Assembly (NCBI GenBank): GCA_004296885.1
Contig: SCVN01000019.1
Location: forward strand, 1 to 64,000
Direction: 5' to 3'
From: Nitrospirota bacterium
GTDB taxonomy: Bacteria; Nitrospirota; Nitrospiria; Nitrospirales; Nitrospiraceae
Length of the DNA: 64,000 nucleotides
Below are positions 19,395 to 28,764 of this stretch, in pieces. Below the pieces are notes generated by a model. That model worked only from the letters and a program-made list of their open reading frames with translations, ran no database searches and was not told the origin of the DNA. The translations under genes and the position numbers were made by a program. Numbering within the stretch: the first letter of the stretch is position 1; every line of letters begins with the position of its first letter.

Positions 19395-19928
19395 ATGCAG
19401 ATCTTGATCACGGGCCGGCATGTGGAGGTCACGCCGGCTTTGCGTCGGCACATTGATATTCGGATGAAGCGTGTGGCGCGGTTTGGAGCCAAGCTCGGCG
19501 ATATTCAGGTCATTCTGGGGGTCGAAAAATACCGGCATACGGCGGAGGTAGTCCTGACGCTCAACGGGGTGGCCGTGCAAGCCAAGGCCTCTACCAAAGA
19601 AATGTATGCTTCCATCGACGAGGTGTTGGACAAGGTCAGCCGTCAGATCAGCCGGCAGAAGGACAAACGGCGTAATCGAAAGGCTTCTCCATCGGCACTG
19701 TTGCTGCCAGTCCCGCGTCCCGTAACACCCTCGCTGCGGTCTCTTGGCGTCAGGCTGGTGCGGACTTCACTCCACCGGCTCACGCTTGAGGAGGCGACCG
19801 AACGACTCGGTTCCCAAGCAGGGGCGCTCCTGGTATTTGAGAACCAAGCCGCTGAGCGGACTCAAGTTCTCCATCGATTGGGCAGTGGTGCGATTGAACT
19901 GATCGATCCGTCGCCTGCAACCCCCTAG
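19395..19928 (+). CDS. hpf: Ribosome hibernation promoting factor, long form
   Basis: 177 residues from the second ATG (MQILITGRHVEVTPALRRH), chosen because GAAAGG is directly against the first ATG (19389) but 6 bases from this one. The N-terminal domain (1-100) binds the 30S channel; the C-terminal domain (about 120-172; RLTLEEATERLGSQAGALLVF) is the dimerisation module of long HPF, which makes 100S ribosomes alone. It lies between rpoN and rapZ, a conserved neighbourhood. Confidence 0.88.
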   Translation: MQILITGRHVEVTPALRRHIDIRMKRVARFGAKLGDIQVILGVEKYRHTAEVVLTLNGVAVQAKASTKEMYASIDEVLDKVSRQISRQKDKRRNRKASPSALLLPVPRPVTPSLRSLGVRLVRTSLHRLTLEEATERLGSQAGALLVFENQAAERTQVLHRLGSGAIELIDPSPATP

Positions 19929-19935
19929 GGTGTAG

Positions 19936-20802
19936 ATGCAAAGTCTTCGTTTAATAATTGTGAGCGGTCTTTCCGGTTCTGGCAAGACCTACATGCTCAA
20001 GTGCTTTGAGGATGTGGGATATTTTTGCGTCGACAACCTGCCGCCAGCGTTACTGCCCACCTTTGCTGAGCTTTGTCTTCAGCAGGGAGGTGAGGTGAAA
20101 AAGGTGGCGCTCGGCATTGATATCCGGGAGCGCGGCTTCTTCGGAGACTTTATCGCCAATTTGGATCGCTTGAAGACGCTGGGTCATTCCGTTGAACTGT
20201 TATTTCTTGAGGCAAGAAACGAGATTTTGGTGCGTCGTTTTTCGGAATCTCGCAGGCCACATCCGCTACTTCCACATGCGCCTGTTTTGGAAGGTGTGCA
20301 GCTCGAACGCGAACGACTCTTAGAGCTACGCAGTCGCGCAGACCGAATTATTGACACATCAGATATCACCGTACATGAGCTCAAAGACCTCGTAGCGAAA
20401 CAATCGGCTGGGCTTAGCGAAGGACGACCGATGACGGTTTCTCTATTAAGCTTCGGCTACAAATTTGGAGTCCCATTTGAGGCGGATCTATTGTTTGACG
20501 TGCGATTCCTCAAGAATCCAAATTTTATCGCCCAATTGAAAGCACTCACGGGGGAAGACGCGAGAGTGCAGACCTATGTTTTTGATGACCCTGATGCCGT
20601 GGCGCTGCTTGATCGTCTGGAGGCGTTGCTCCAGTTCCTGTTGCCTTGCTACGAGCGGGAGCGACGTAGTTACCTCACCATAGGAATCGGGTGTACAGGT
20701 GGTCGCCATCGTTCTGTGGCCATTGCCTTGCAGCTGCATGACCGCTTGGCAAAGGCTGGCCGCACTACTACCCTTCGTCATCGAGACCTCGCCAAGTCCT
20801 GA
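19936..20802 (+). CDS. rapZ: RNase adapter / nucleotide-binding protein RapZ
   Basis: 288 residues. The P-loop is GLSGSGKTYM at about 10-19, then FCVDNLPPALLP, LFLEARNEILVRRFSESRRPHP and the C-terminal signature IGIGCTGGRHRSVAIALQL. In enterobacteria RapZ controls glucosamine-6-phosphate synthase through small RNAs; in other phyla the role is not established. It is the last gene of the rpoN cluster. ptsN, often found between hpf and rapZ, is absent. Confidence 0.93.
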   Translation: MQSLRLIIVSGLSGSGKTYMLKCFEDVGYFCVDNLPPALLPTFAELCLQQGGEVKKVALGIDIRERGFFGDFIANLDRLKTLGHSVELLFLEARNEILVRRFSESRRPHPLLPHAPVLEGVQLERERLLELRSRADRIIDTSDITVHELKDLVAKQSAGLSEGRPMTVSLLSFGYKFGVPFEADLLFDVRFLKNPNFIAQLKALTGEDARVQTYVFDDPDAVALLDRLEALLQFLLPCYERERRSYLTIGIGCTGGRHRSVAIALQLHDRLAKAGRTTTLRHRDLAKS

Positions 20803-20875
20803 GTTGCCCCATTTCCAAGCCAATATCTTGGTAGCGAAGGCAAGGCCTTGCTATAGCAGATGGAGACATCTTTGC

Positions 20876-20903
20876 TTGACAGGAAAAATATATTGACTAT
20901 ACT
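20876..20903 (+). promoter_or_regulatory. Sigma-70-type promoter for the pil operon
   Basis: A perfect -35 TTGACA (20876..20881), a 16-base A+T-rich spacer and TATACT (20898..20903). It lies 52 bases before the MerR-like gene that opens the pilus operon. A 12-base palindrome, GCAAGGCCTTGC (20840..20851), lies 24 bases upstream of the -35 and could be an operator. Confidence 0.75.
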
Positions 20904-20955
20904 TACTCGATACAAATTACTGGGGAAGATTGCTGGCGACCAAAGGTGACGGGGG

Positions 20956-21162
20956 ATGATCGTGCAAGTAAACTCAAAAAACCGCTTCAAAACCATCGAA
21001 GTATGTAAGCTCTTCGATGTATCGCGAGCCACCTTGTTCCGGTGGGAGCGTGAAGGGTTGATCTCTGATCCTCCACGCGATTGGAGGAATTGGCGCGTCT
21101 ATACGGCTCAGAATATCAAGGAAATCAAGCAGATCATTCAATCGCGCAATCACGTGGCTTGA
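20956..21162 (+). CDS. Small MerR-like helix-turn-helix protein
   Basis: 68 residues, essentially one winged HTH: FKTIEVCKLFDVSRATLFRW is the helix-turn-helix, REGLISDPPRDWRNWRVYT the wing and IKEIKQIIQSR the following helix. There is no effector or dimerisation domain. It is 10 bases upstream of pilM and shares its promoter, so it probably belongs to the pilus operon and may autoregulate it; that role is inference. Confidence 0.75.
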   Translation: MIVQVNSKNRFKTIEVCKLFDVSRATLFRWEREGLISDPPRDWRNWRVYTAQNIKEIKQIIQSRNHVA

Positions 21163-21172
21163 GGAAATCACA

Positions 21173-22288
21173 ATGGAGCTGCCCGCACCGCTCAAGCAGT
21201 TGATGACTGTGGATGTCGGAGCCTGGTTCGGCCCAAGCAGGCAACTGCTGGGCTTGGATATCGGGTCCAGTGCCATCAAGCTGGTTCAGATGCGAGAGCA
21301 GAAGGGAAAGTATGTACTCCAAAAATTCGGGATCAAATCGCTGGAGCCGGAGGTGATTGTAGATGGAACTGTGATGGATGCGGCACGGGTGGTGACGGTC
21401 ATCAAGGAATTGCTGCAGGAGTCCAATGTTAAGCTCAAGAATGTCGCGATGTCGATTTCCGGGCATTCCGTGATCGTCAAGAAAATTACCCTGCCGCCTA
21501 TGCCGGACGAGGAGCTCGAAGGGCAAGTCAAGTTGGCCGCAGAACAATATATTCCCTTCGATATCAACGAGGTTAACCTGGATTTTCATGTTCTCAATCC
21601 TCTTGAGCAGTCGGAGGATGGTCAGGCCCAAATGGCGATCCTATTGGTTGCGGCCAAGAAAGAGAAAGTCAATGAATTGACCGAGTTGGTCAAGGGAGCG
21701 GGGCTGAGTCCTGTCGTGCTGGATGTGGATGCATTTGCAATCGAAAACATGTATGGAATCAATTATGAAACCGGCCCCGATGAAGTCGTAACCCTGGTTA
21801 ACATTGGGGCAAGCGTGATGAATGTGAATATCCTCAAAGGGGGGATGTCTCTGTTTACACGCGATATCTCACTTGGAGGCAACCGTTACACCGAGTCGAT
21901 TCAGCGGGACTTGGGGGTTTCGTATGAGGACGCAGAGGCCGCTAAGGTTGGGGTTCGGCGTGAGGGGCTTGATCCGGAATCGGTTGCGGCCGTCATTGAT
22001 GGTGTCAATGCGGAGGTCGTCTCTGAAGTCGCCCGGTCGGTGGATTACTTCAAGTCCACCAATCCGGAAGGGGAAGTCAGTAAAATCGTGATGTGCGGAG
22101 GCAGTGCCAGAGTGACGGGGCTGATGCAGCAGTTGGGGGATCGTATGGGGGTAACGGTGGAGTTGGCTAACCCATTCAATCAGGTTGATACGACGGCCGG
22201 AAAGTTTGATCCTGATTACTTGGCGTCGGTGTCCTCTCAAGCTGCGGTGGGGGTTGGGCTGGCCATCAGGGCGGTCGGTGATCGATGA
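21173..22288 (+). CDS. pilM: Type IV pilus inner-membrane assembly protein PilM
   Basis: 371 residues. An actin-like cytoplasmic ATPase that binds PilN. The phosphate-1 motif is LLGLDIGSSAIKLVQM near residue 24; other family segments are KKITLPPMPDEELEGQVK, EQYIPFDINEVNLDFHVL and VMCGGSARVTGLMQQL. GAGGAAA precedes the ATG, and the gene overlaps pilN by 4 bases. Confidence 0.95.
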   Translation: MELPAPLKQLMTVDVGAWFGPSRQLLGLDIGSSAIKLVQMREQKGKYVLQKFGIKSLEPEVIVDGTVMDAARVVTVIKELLQESNVKLKNVAMSISGHSVIVKKITLPPMPDEELEGQVKLAAEQYIPFDINEVNLDFHVLNPLEQSEDGQAQMAILLVAAKKEKVNELTELVKGAGLSPVVLDVDAFAIENMYGINYETGPDEVVTLVNIGASVMNVNILKGGMSLFTRDISLGGNRYTESIQRDLGVSYEDAEAAKVGVRREGLDPESVAAVIDGVNAEVVSEVARSVDYFKSTNPEGEVSKIVMCGGSARVTGLMQQLGDRMGVTVELANPFNQVDTTAGKFDPDYLASVSSQAAVGVGLAIRAVGDR

Positions 22289-22842
22289 TTAAAATCAACC
22301 TCCTGCCAAGCCCCCGCGCGAAAAAAAGCGGCGCGGCGCAACTGCTGGATGTTCGTTTCGAGCTGCTCGCGGCTGGCGGGCTCCTTCTGCTCAGTGTGGT
22401 GGGGTGTATCTACTACTCCGGTGTACTGGACGCTCAAATCGAAGCCAAAACGCAGGAGAAGGCGGACAAGGACAAGCAACTGACGGCGCTCAAGGAGAAG
22501 ATCAAGAAAGTCGATGATTTCGAGCAAAAGAAGAAGCGGCTCGAGGATCAAAACCGCATTATCGACCAACTGGAGAAGTCGCGTGGCGGCCCCGTGCGTG
22601 TTATGGACTTCGTCAGCCAAAGTCTTGATCCGCTGAAACTCTGGCTGGTGTCCATGACCGTCAAGGGTAACGACGTTGAGCTCGAGGGGCGGGCGTTAAC
22701 CAATGACGACGTCGTGGAGTTCGTGAAGAACCTCCGGCGTACGGATTATTTCACGACGATCCGCTTGGGCGAGACTCGTTCTGCCACCGAAGGTAAAACG
22801 GGGTTGTTTCAATTCAGGCTGAGCCTTTCAACGAAGGGTTGA
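22285..22842 (+). CDS. pilN: Type IV pilus assembly protein PilN
   Basis: 185 residues. A bitopic protein: short cytoplasmic INLLPSPRAKK (the PilM-binding motif), a membrane helix at about 28-46 (AAGGLLLLSVVGCIYYSG), a Lys/Glu-rich coiled coil to about 95, then a ferredoxin-like domain. It partners with PilO. One base separates it from pilO. Confidence 0.92.
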   Translation: MIKINLLPSPRAKKSGAAQLLDVRFELLAAGGLLLLSVVGCIYYSGVLDAQIEAKTQEKADKDKQLTALKEKIKKVDDFEQKKKRLEDQNRIIDQLEKSRGGPVRVMDFVSQSLDPLKLWLVSMTVKGNDVELEGRALTNDDVVEFVKNLRRTDYFTTIRLGETRSATEGKTGLFQFRLSLSTKG

Positions 22843-22843
22843 C

Positions 22844-23479
22844 ATGGAGTTGCCGAAAGTCAATCTGGATGTCTTGCGCACGGTCCCGCCAGCGCAGAAG
22901 GTGTTGCTGCTGGGTTTGATGCTCGGGTTTATTGTGCTGGCTTTTTACAATAATTATGGCATGCTGTTTGAGAGCTGGTCGGACAGGGAGGGCAGGATTG
23001 CTGTCTTGCAAGCGGACATCGACAAGGTGGACAAGGACATTCAGGCCACCAATATCAAGGTCAAACATCTGGATGAGTTGATCGCGGCCAACACGCAACT
23101 GGAGGCAGAGTTGGCCAAAAAGAGGGAGAAGTTGCCGCAAGAAGAGGAGGCCTCCACGTTGCTCAAGCAAGTGACTGACCTTGGGGTTAGGCTGGGCTTG
23201 GACATCAAGCTCTGGAAGCCCGGGATATCAGCGGTCCACTCCTCCAATCTGTATGTCAAGCAACCGGTCAGCGTGGAGGTGGTTGGCGGCTATCACACGG
23301 CCGGCCTGTTTTTCGATCGGATCAACAAGATGCCACGCATCATGAGCGTTAATGACCTCAAATTCGGCTCACCCAAGGTGGATCAAGATCGGGTGGTGCT
23401 TCAAACCGTGTTTGAACTGGTTGCGTATGTGGCTCCTCCAGAGCCGAAACCGGTGTCGAAACCAGCCCCGGGGAAATAG
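22844..23479 (+). CDS. pilO: Type IV pilus assembly protein PilO
   Basis: 211 residues. One membrane helix (KVLLLGLMLGFIVLAFYN, about 18-35), a coiled coil to about 110, and a periplasmic ferredoxin-like domain with SVEVVGGYHTAGLFFDRI and MPRIMSVNDLKFGSP. It forms the alignment complex with PilM, PilN and PilP. The C-terminus is Pro-rich. Confidence 0.92.
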   Translation: MELPKVNLDVLRTVPPAQKVLLLGLMLGFIVLAFYNNYGMLFESWSDREGRIAVLQADIDKVDKDIQATNIKVKHLDELIAANTQLEAELAKKREKLPQEEEASTLLKQVTDLGVRLGLDIKLWKPGISAVHSSNLYVKQPVSVEVVGGYHTAGLFFDRINKMPRIMSVNDLKFGSPKVDQDRVVLQTVFELVAYVAPPEPKPVSKPAPGK

Positions 23480-23482
23480 CCG

Positions 23483-24025
23483 GTGCGGGAAAGAGGACAA
23501 CGTGGAGGCAGCCAGGTGGTAAGCCGATGGAGGCTGGAGGTTTATGGAAGGATGGGGGTGATGGTAGGCATACTCTCCAGTCCGGCCTTTACCGGTGCTC
23601 AACCGACTTCTATCCCGTCCGACAATGCAGCGGTGACCGCTCCGGTTCCGCCTAGTGTTGTGCAGAGCGGGGCAGGCTATTCCTATGATCCATCCGGGCG
23701 GCGGGACCCGTTCAAGCCAATCGGCCTGGAGAAACAGACGAAAGAAGGGAATCTGGATCTTCCGCCGCTCCAACGCGTCGGGCTGACCGAAGTGAGTTTG
23801 ATCGCGATTATCTGGGGCGGGTACGGGTATAGTGCGATGGTGCAGACGCCCGATGGAAAGGGATATACCGTGCGGCAGGGCACGAAGATCGGGCCAAACA
23901 ACGGGGTCATCAGTGCGATCACGGAAAACTCCCTCGTAGTGCAAGAGCGCTTTACGGATGTTTATGGTAATAAGCAGGTGCGTGAATACGTGAAGCGCCT
24001 GCATGCGAAAGAAGGCTCCGAATGA
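23483..24025 (+). CDS. pilP: Type IV pilus assembly protein PilP
   Basis: 180 residues from a GTG start; an internal ATG at 23552 (MGVMVGILSSPAFTG) is an alternative. The diagnostic GRRDPFKPIG follows a Pro-rich linker, and the beta-sandwich that binds PilQ shows as VSLIAIIWGGYGYSAMVQTP and GTKIGPNNGVISAITENS. I see no lipobox cysteine, unlike many PilP proteins, so the anchor is probably an N-terminal helix. It overlaps pilQ by 4 bases. Confidence 0.85.
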   Translation: MRERGQRGGSQVVSRWRLEVYGRMGVMVGILSSPAFTGAQPTSIPSDNAAVTAPVPPSVVQSGAGYSYDPSGRRDPFKPIGLEKQTKEGNLDLPPLQRVGLTEVSLIAIIWGGYGYSAMVQTPDGKGYTVRQGTKIGPNNGVISAITENSLVVQERFTDVYGNKQVREYVKRLHAKEGSE

Positions 24026-26349
24026 ACATCCCGCGAATTCGGACTTGGCTTGCTGTCTCCATCGTGACGGCCGCGCTCTTGTCCTGCGCGCATCAGGCGT
24101 CTGTCCCGAACGAGGCCGATTCGGGTCAGGGGAGCCGGGCGGTTGAGCCGATCCGGGTGACCGACTTGGGGGATCGCATCCGGGTGGAGGTCGAGGGGGA
24201 TCAGCCGATTGCCTATGACCTTTCGACCAGCGTTGCGCCCGCGAGTGTAACGGTGGATTTGCCGGGATTTGCCAAAGGGGCGAATCAGCCTCGCCTGGAC
24301 GTGAACAAGCCGCCCGTGTTGCAGGTCGTGACGCGCGAGGTAACGGATCCCAGACCCGGCATGCGGTTGCTGGTGATGCTCACGGCGGCCATGGAGCCGG
24401 AGGTCAAAGTAGAGGGCACGAAGCTGTTTGTTGATTTCCTCAAGGGGCCAGCTGCGGCGGATGTCGGAGCGGCGGGCAAGGAGGCTGGGACAGACCAGGC
24501 AGGCTCCGCAGGATCGGAAACGACCGGAGCGACAGTCAACAACTCGGCCAAGACTATGACCAGGGTGGAGGTTCAGCGGGGCGAGGGGGAAGCGACGGTG
24601 GTCATCCATGGGGATGGCGAGTTCGACTACGATGTGCGGGCGCTGAATCGTGACCGGGTGGTGGTGGATCTGGCGCATGTGGCATCTGCTCTGCGTTTGC
24701 AAGTGCTACCCGTGGACCATCCGATCCTCAAGCAGATTCGCATCGGACACCATTCGCAGAAGGTCAGGCTGGTCTTGGATCTTGCCAAGCGGTCCACGTA
24801 TGCCGTGGTGCCGGGAGACCATTCTCTGTCGATCCGATTGAGTGCGGTGGCGAAGCCGGCCGCCGCCGACCATGGCGTCGCCAATACGGCGGACGGAACG
24901 GCCAAGCGATCGGGAGTTCGTGAGAGTGAGCAGGCAAAGACGGTCCCGGGCGAGGTGGAAGATAAGAACGGTAAGGCTGCGGCGCCGGCGCGCGTGCCCT
25001 TCCCTGAACGGCTCGTACGTATCGAGGCGCTGCCGCGCTTCGCGCAGATGGCTCCAGAGGCCAAGGGGGCGGCTGAGGCGGAGGATATTGGGCAAGGGCG
25101 CTATGTGGGCCGGAGGATTTCGTTGGATTTTCAAGCGGCCGACATTACGAATGTGCTCCGCCTGGTGGCCGATGTCAGCGGCTTTAACATCGTGGTCGGC
25201 GAAGGGGTCAAGGCGAAGGTTACGTTGAAATTGGTCAATGTGCCCTGGGACCAGGCCCTGGATATGTTGCTGAAGATGAACAATCTGGGAATGATCCGGG
25301 AAGGCAATATTGTCTGGATCGACACCCTGTCCAACATTGCCAAGCAGCAGGACGAGGAGGCGAAAGCCAAGGAGTCCAAGGTCAAGGCCGAAGATCTGGT
25401 GACCCGCGTGATCTATGTGCAGAACGTGCCGGCTTCAGAGATACAGACGACCCTTCGACAGTACCTGAGTCCCAGGGGGCAGTTAAATTTGAATCCCGCC
25501 AGCAATGCCTTGGTCATTCAGGACACGGAATCCCGCATTGCCGCATTTGCGCAGCTCGTTCGCGAGTTGGATCTGGAGGTGCCACAAATCCAGATTGAAG
25601 CCAGGATCGTGCAGGCTGACACGAATTATGCCCGTTCGCTCGGAGTCCAGTGGGGGTTCCAGAGTTTGGCCAATCTGACCGGCCATCGTGTGTCCAATTT
25701 TCGCGGACAATCCGCCAGTACTGATTCATTCGGCAACCAAACCGGAAACTTCCTCGTGAACCTTCCTGCCGCAGTCGGCGGCGTGGCTGCGCTGCCGGCC
25801 GCGGGGTTTACCTATGGGAAGCTGACGGACGATGGCGCCATTCTGGACCTGCGTCTATCGGCCGGAGAGCAACTCGGATTGACAAAAGTCATCGCCGCCC
25901 CTAAGATCACCACCCTCGACAAGCGGGAGGCCAAGATCGAGCAGGGGCAATCTATTCCTTATCAAACGACTTCGCTACAGGGTACCCAGACGACGTTTGT
26001 GGATGCCTTGCTGTCCGTTACGGTGACGCCGCAGATTACCTCGAGGGATCCCAAGGAAATCGGCAAGCAAATCTTGTTGAAGGTCAAAGCCACGCGGAAT
26101 GCTCCGGGTGCGCAGACGACGGCCGGTGCGATCATCACCAAGAAGGAAGCGTTGACGCAGGTGTTGGTGCGTGACGGGGAGACCATGGTGATCGGTGGAA
26201 TCATCGAAGATACCCAAAGCAACACGGTGACGGGGCTGCCATTCCTGTCGCGTCTGCCGGTGATCGGCTGGCTGTTCAAGAACAAGTCCGAGCAGGTGCA
26301 GAAGACGGAACTGCTGATCTTTCTCACCCCCACCATCGTGAAGAGCTAA
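24022..26349 (+). CDS. pilQ: Type IV pilus secretin PilQ (lipoprotein form)
   Basis: 775 residues. The outer-membrane ring through which pili extrude. The signal peptide ends ALLSC, a lipobox at Cys22. Two AMIN domains (about 40-140 and 175-275) bind peptidoglycan; a low-complexity Ala/Lys/Glu linker follows; the STN/N0 domain is near 370-425 (ISLDFQAADITNVLRLVAD); the secretin core near 590-770 includes APKITTLDKREAKIEQGQ and VIGGIIEDTQSNTVTGLPFL, ending TELLIFLTPTIV. Confidence 0.95.
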   Translation: MNIPRIRTWLAVSIVTAALLSCAHQASVPNEADSGQGSRAVEPIRVTDLGDRIRVEVEGDQPIAYDLSTSVAPASVTVDLPGFAKGANQPRLDVNKPPVLQVVTREVTDPRPGMRLLVMLTAAMEPEVKVEGTKLFVDFLKGPAAADVGAAGKEAGTDQAGSAGSETTGATVNNSAKTMTRVEVQRGEGEATVVIHGDGEFDYDVRALNRDRVVVDLAHVASALRLQVLPVDHPILKQIRIGHHSQKVRLVLDLAKRSTYAVVPGDHSLSIRLSAVAKPAAADHGVANTADGTAKRSGVRESEQAKTVPGEVEDKNGKAAAPARVPFPERLVRIEALPRFAQMAPEAKGAAEAEDIGQGRYVGRRISLDFQAADITNVLRLVADVSGFNIVVGEGVKAKVTLKLVNVPWDQALDMLLKMNNLGMIREGNIVWIDTLSNIAKQQDEEAKAKESKVKAEDLVTRVIYVQNVPASEIQTTLRQYLSPRGQLNLNPASNALVIQDTESRIAAFAQLVRELDLEVPQIQIEARIVQADTNYARSLGVQWGFQSLANLTGHRVSNFRGQSASTDSFGNQTGNFLVNLPAAVGGVAALPAAGFTYGKLTDDGAILDLRLSAGEQLGLTKVIAAPKITTLDKREAKIEQGQSIPYQTTSLQGTQTTFVDALLSVTVTPQITSRDPKEIGKQILLKVKATRNAPGAQTTAGAIITKKEALTQVLVRDGETMVIGGIIEDTQSNTVTGLPFLSRLPVIGWLFKNKSEQVQKTELLIFLTPTIVKS

Positions 26350-26368
26350 CCGGTCTGAGACGCCCACC

Positions 26369-27529
26369 ATGTTGCGGTATTTGAACGGCGGGGAATCACA
26401 CGGCAAGTATCTGCTGGCGGTCCTGGAAGGGGTGCCGGCGGGTCTGCCGTTGACGGCTGAGGACGTCAACCGGGACTTGGCTCGCCGCCAGCAGGGGTAC
26501 GGCCGTGGCGGCCGTATGCGCGTCGAACAGGATCGGGTCGAATTCGGTTGCGGGGTCCGCAAGGGCGCCACTCTGGGCAATCCGATCGGGCTGTTGATCG
26601 CCAATAAGGATTGGGAAAATTGGAAGGACGTGATGGCAGCCGAACCGGGGCCGACCGTTACCGAGAAGGTTGTGACCAGGCCAAGACCGGGGCATGCGGA
26701 CCTGGTCGGGGCGATCAAGTATGGCCACCGCGACATCCGCAATGTGCTTGAGAAGGCCAGCGCTCGTGAAACGGCAATCCGCGTGGCGATCGGAGGAGTG
26801 GCCAAGGCGTTGTTGGCCCAGTTCGGTATGCAGGTACTGAGCTATACGGTGCAAATCGGCGATGTGGTCGCCAAGAGGATCGATGATCCTCTCGAAGCCT
26901 ACCGGCAGGCAGAGACATCCGATGTCCGTTCGCCCGATCCGGAAGCGGGGGCGCAGATGGTCGAGCGGATCCGGACTGCCAAGCATAAAGGCGATACTCT
27001 GGGGGGTGTGTTCGAAGTGGTGGTGACGAACCCTCCGATCGGCCTGGGCAGCTATACCCAATGGGATCGGCGGCTTTCGGCACGATTGGCCATGGCGGCG
27101 ATGAGCATCCAGGCGATGAAGGGTGTGGAGATTGGCATGGGGTTCGAAGCCGCACGCCGATTCGGGTCCGAAGTCCACGACGATATCTACTACGACAAGC
27201 CAGGGCAGCAGTTCGTCCGTCACACCAACAATGCCGGGGGGTTGGAGGGCGGCATCACCAACGGCCTGCCGATCGTCCTGCGGGTAGCCATGAAACCGAT
27301 CTCGACGCTCTACAGTCCGAAAAAGAGCGTGGATATTGAGACCAAGGAGCCTTTTGACGCCACGGTGGAGCGGTCCGATATCTGTACCGTGCCGGCCGCG
27401 GGCGTGGTTGGAGAGGCAGTCGTCGCCTTTGAGATGGCCAACGCCCTGGTTGAAAAGTTCGGCGGTGATAGCCTTGAGGAGATGAAGCGCAATTTCGACG
27501 CCTACCAGGCCTACGTCAAAACCTTTTAG
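26369..27529 (+). CDS. aroC: Chorismate synthase
   Basis: 386 residues. Makes chorismate from EPSP with reduced FMN. Family motifs are RYLNGGESHGKYLLAVLEG at the N-terminus, RRQQGYGRGGRM, RPGHADLVGAIKYGHRDIRN (RPGHADL) and RASARET-like KASARETAIRVA; the C-terminal part has NNAGGLEGGITNGLPI. It follows pilQ by 19 bases. Confidence 0.97.
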   Translation: MLRYLNGGESHGKYLLAVLEGVPAGLPLTAEDVNRDLARRQQGYGRGGRMRVEQDRVEFGCGVRKGATLGNPIGLLIANKDWENWKDVMAAEPGPTVTEKVVTRPRPGHADLVGAIKYGHRDIRNVLEKASARETAIRVAIGGVAKALLAQFGMQVLSYTVQIGDVVAKRIDDPLEAYRQAETSDVRSPDPEAGAQMVERIRTAKHKGDTLGGVFEVVVTNPPIGLGSYTQWDRRLSARLAMAAMSIQAMKGVEIGMGFEAARRFGSEVHDDIYYDKPGQQFVRHTNNAGGLEGGITNGLPIVLRVAMKPISTLYSPKKSVDIETKEPFDATVERSDICTVPAAGVVGEAVVAFEMANALVEKFGGDSLEEMKRNFDAYQAYVKTF

Positions 27530-27640
27530 TTTCTTCCGCGCTGTGGTACCATCCCCGAACTTTACTTCGGTGTATCGTCCCCTCTGAGCCCGTCTTCTAC
27601 CGGGAGGGCGGGCCGCTCCCGTTGTGCCGACAGGTGAAGT

Positions 27641-28753
27641 ATGCAGTCTTCCACCGCTGAACAATGCGTCAAAGTCTCCTTGGCCGAACGGAGCTACGAC
27701 ATTGTCATCAAGGCCGGCCTGCTGCATGAGATCGGCGACCGACTGCGGAGCATTGGGTGTTCCGGAAAGGTCGCCGTCGTTACGAATCCGGTGGTGGGCC
27801 GGCTTTATGGGAAGGTCGTGCTGCGCTCGCTGAAAGCGGCCGGGTATCAGGTCAAGGTGATCCTGGTGCCGGATGGCGAGCGGGCGAAGACCTTACGCTG
27901 GACGGCGGCCATTCTGGACAACTTGGCCAAGGAACGATTCGAGCGCGGCTCGTTCATCGTGGCCTTGGGGGGCGGAGTGGTCGGCGACTTGGCCGGGTTT
28001 GCCGCGGCCCTGTTTGTGCGGGGGATTCCCTTTGTGCAGGTACCCACTACGCTCGTCTCCCAGGTGGATTCAAGCGTCGGCGGCAAGACGGGGGTTAATC
28101 ATGTCTTGGGCAAGAATCTGATCGGTGCCTTTCATCAGCCGAGGCTGGTGTTGATTGATCCGGTAACGCTCGGCACGTTGCCGAAGCGCGAATGGGTCGC
28201 AGGGTTGGCCGAGGTGATCAAATACGGCATGATCGAGGATGCGGAGTTTTTTGCCTATCTCGAGCGACATATGAATGATTTGCTGGCGATGGAGCCGAGC
28301 CGGGTTGCGCACATTGTTACTCGCTCCTGCCAGATCAAAGCGTCAGTGGTGATGGAAGACGAGCGGGAATCCGACCGGAGACGTGTGCTCAACTACGGCC
28401 ATACGGTGGGCCATGCCCTGGAATCCCTGGGAGGCTATCGCAAGTTGATCCATGGCGAGGCGGTGGCCATCGGGATGGTGCAGGAAGCCGGCCTGGCCAA
28501 GCATCTTGGCTTGTGCAGCCAGGAAGTCGTGGCGCGCCAGCGATCCTTGGTACGCGCGGCCGGATTGCCGGATGCTTTGCCAGTGACGCGATTTTCGGAA
28601 TTGTGGACCGCCATGCAGCATGATAAGAAGATGTCCAAGGGGCGATTGCACTGCGTGCTGCCCGAACAGGTCGGCCGGGTCACGATCGTCCCCATTGAAC
28701 GGCCTGCCGTGAAGGAGTGGTTTGCGAGCGTTGGGCGTGAGGCGCGATCCTAA
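27641..28753 (+). CDS. aroB: 3-Dehydroquinate synthase
   Basis: 370 residues. Second step of the shikimate pathway, NAD- and zinc-dependent. The NAD loop is GGGVVGDLAGFAAAL, followed by QVPTTLVSQVDSSVGGKTGVN; metal ligands are Glu in GLAEVIKYGMI, His in NYGHTVGHALE and His in IHGEAVAIGM. AGGTGAAG is the ribosome-binding site. The 111-base gap to aroC holds a possible hairpin (CGGGAG at 27601..27606 pairing with CTCCCG at 27616..27621). Confidence 0.96.
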   Translation: MQSSTAEQCVKVSLAERSYDIVIKAGLLHEIGDRLRSIGCSGKVAVVTNPVVGRLYGKVVLRSLKAAGYQVKVILVPDGERAKTLRWTAAILDNLAKERFERGSFIVALGGGVVGDLAGFAAALFVRGIPFVQVPTTLVSQVDSSVGGKTGVNHVLGKNLIGAFHQPRLVLIDPVTLGTLPKREWVAGLAEVIKYGMIEDAEFFAYLERHMNDLLAMEPSRVAHIVTRSCQIKASVVMEDERESDRRRVLNYGHTVGHALESLGGYRKLIHGEAVAIGMVQEAGLAKHLGLCSQEVVARQRSLVRAAGLPDALPVTRFSELWTAMQHDKKMSKGRLHCVLPEQVGRVTIVPIERPAVKEWFASVGREARS

Positions 28754-28764
28754 CCGGGAATTCT

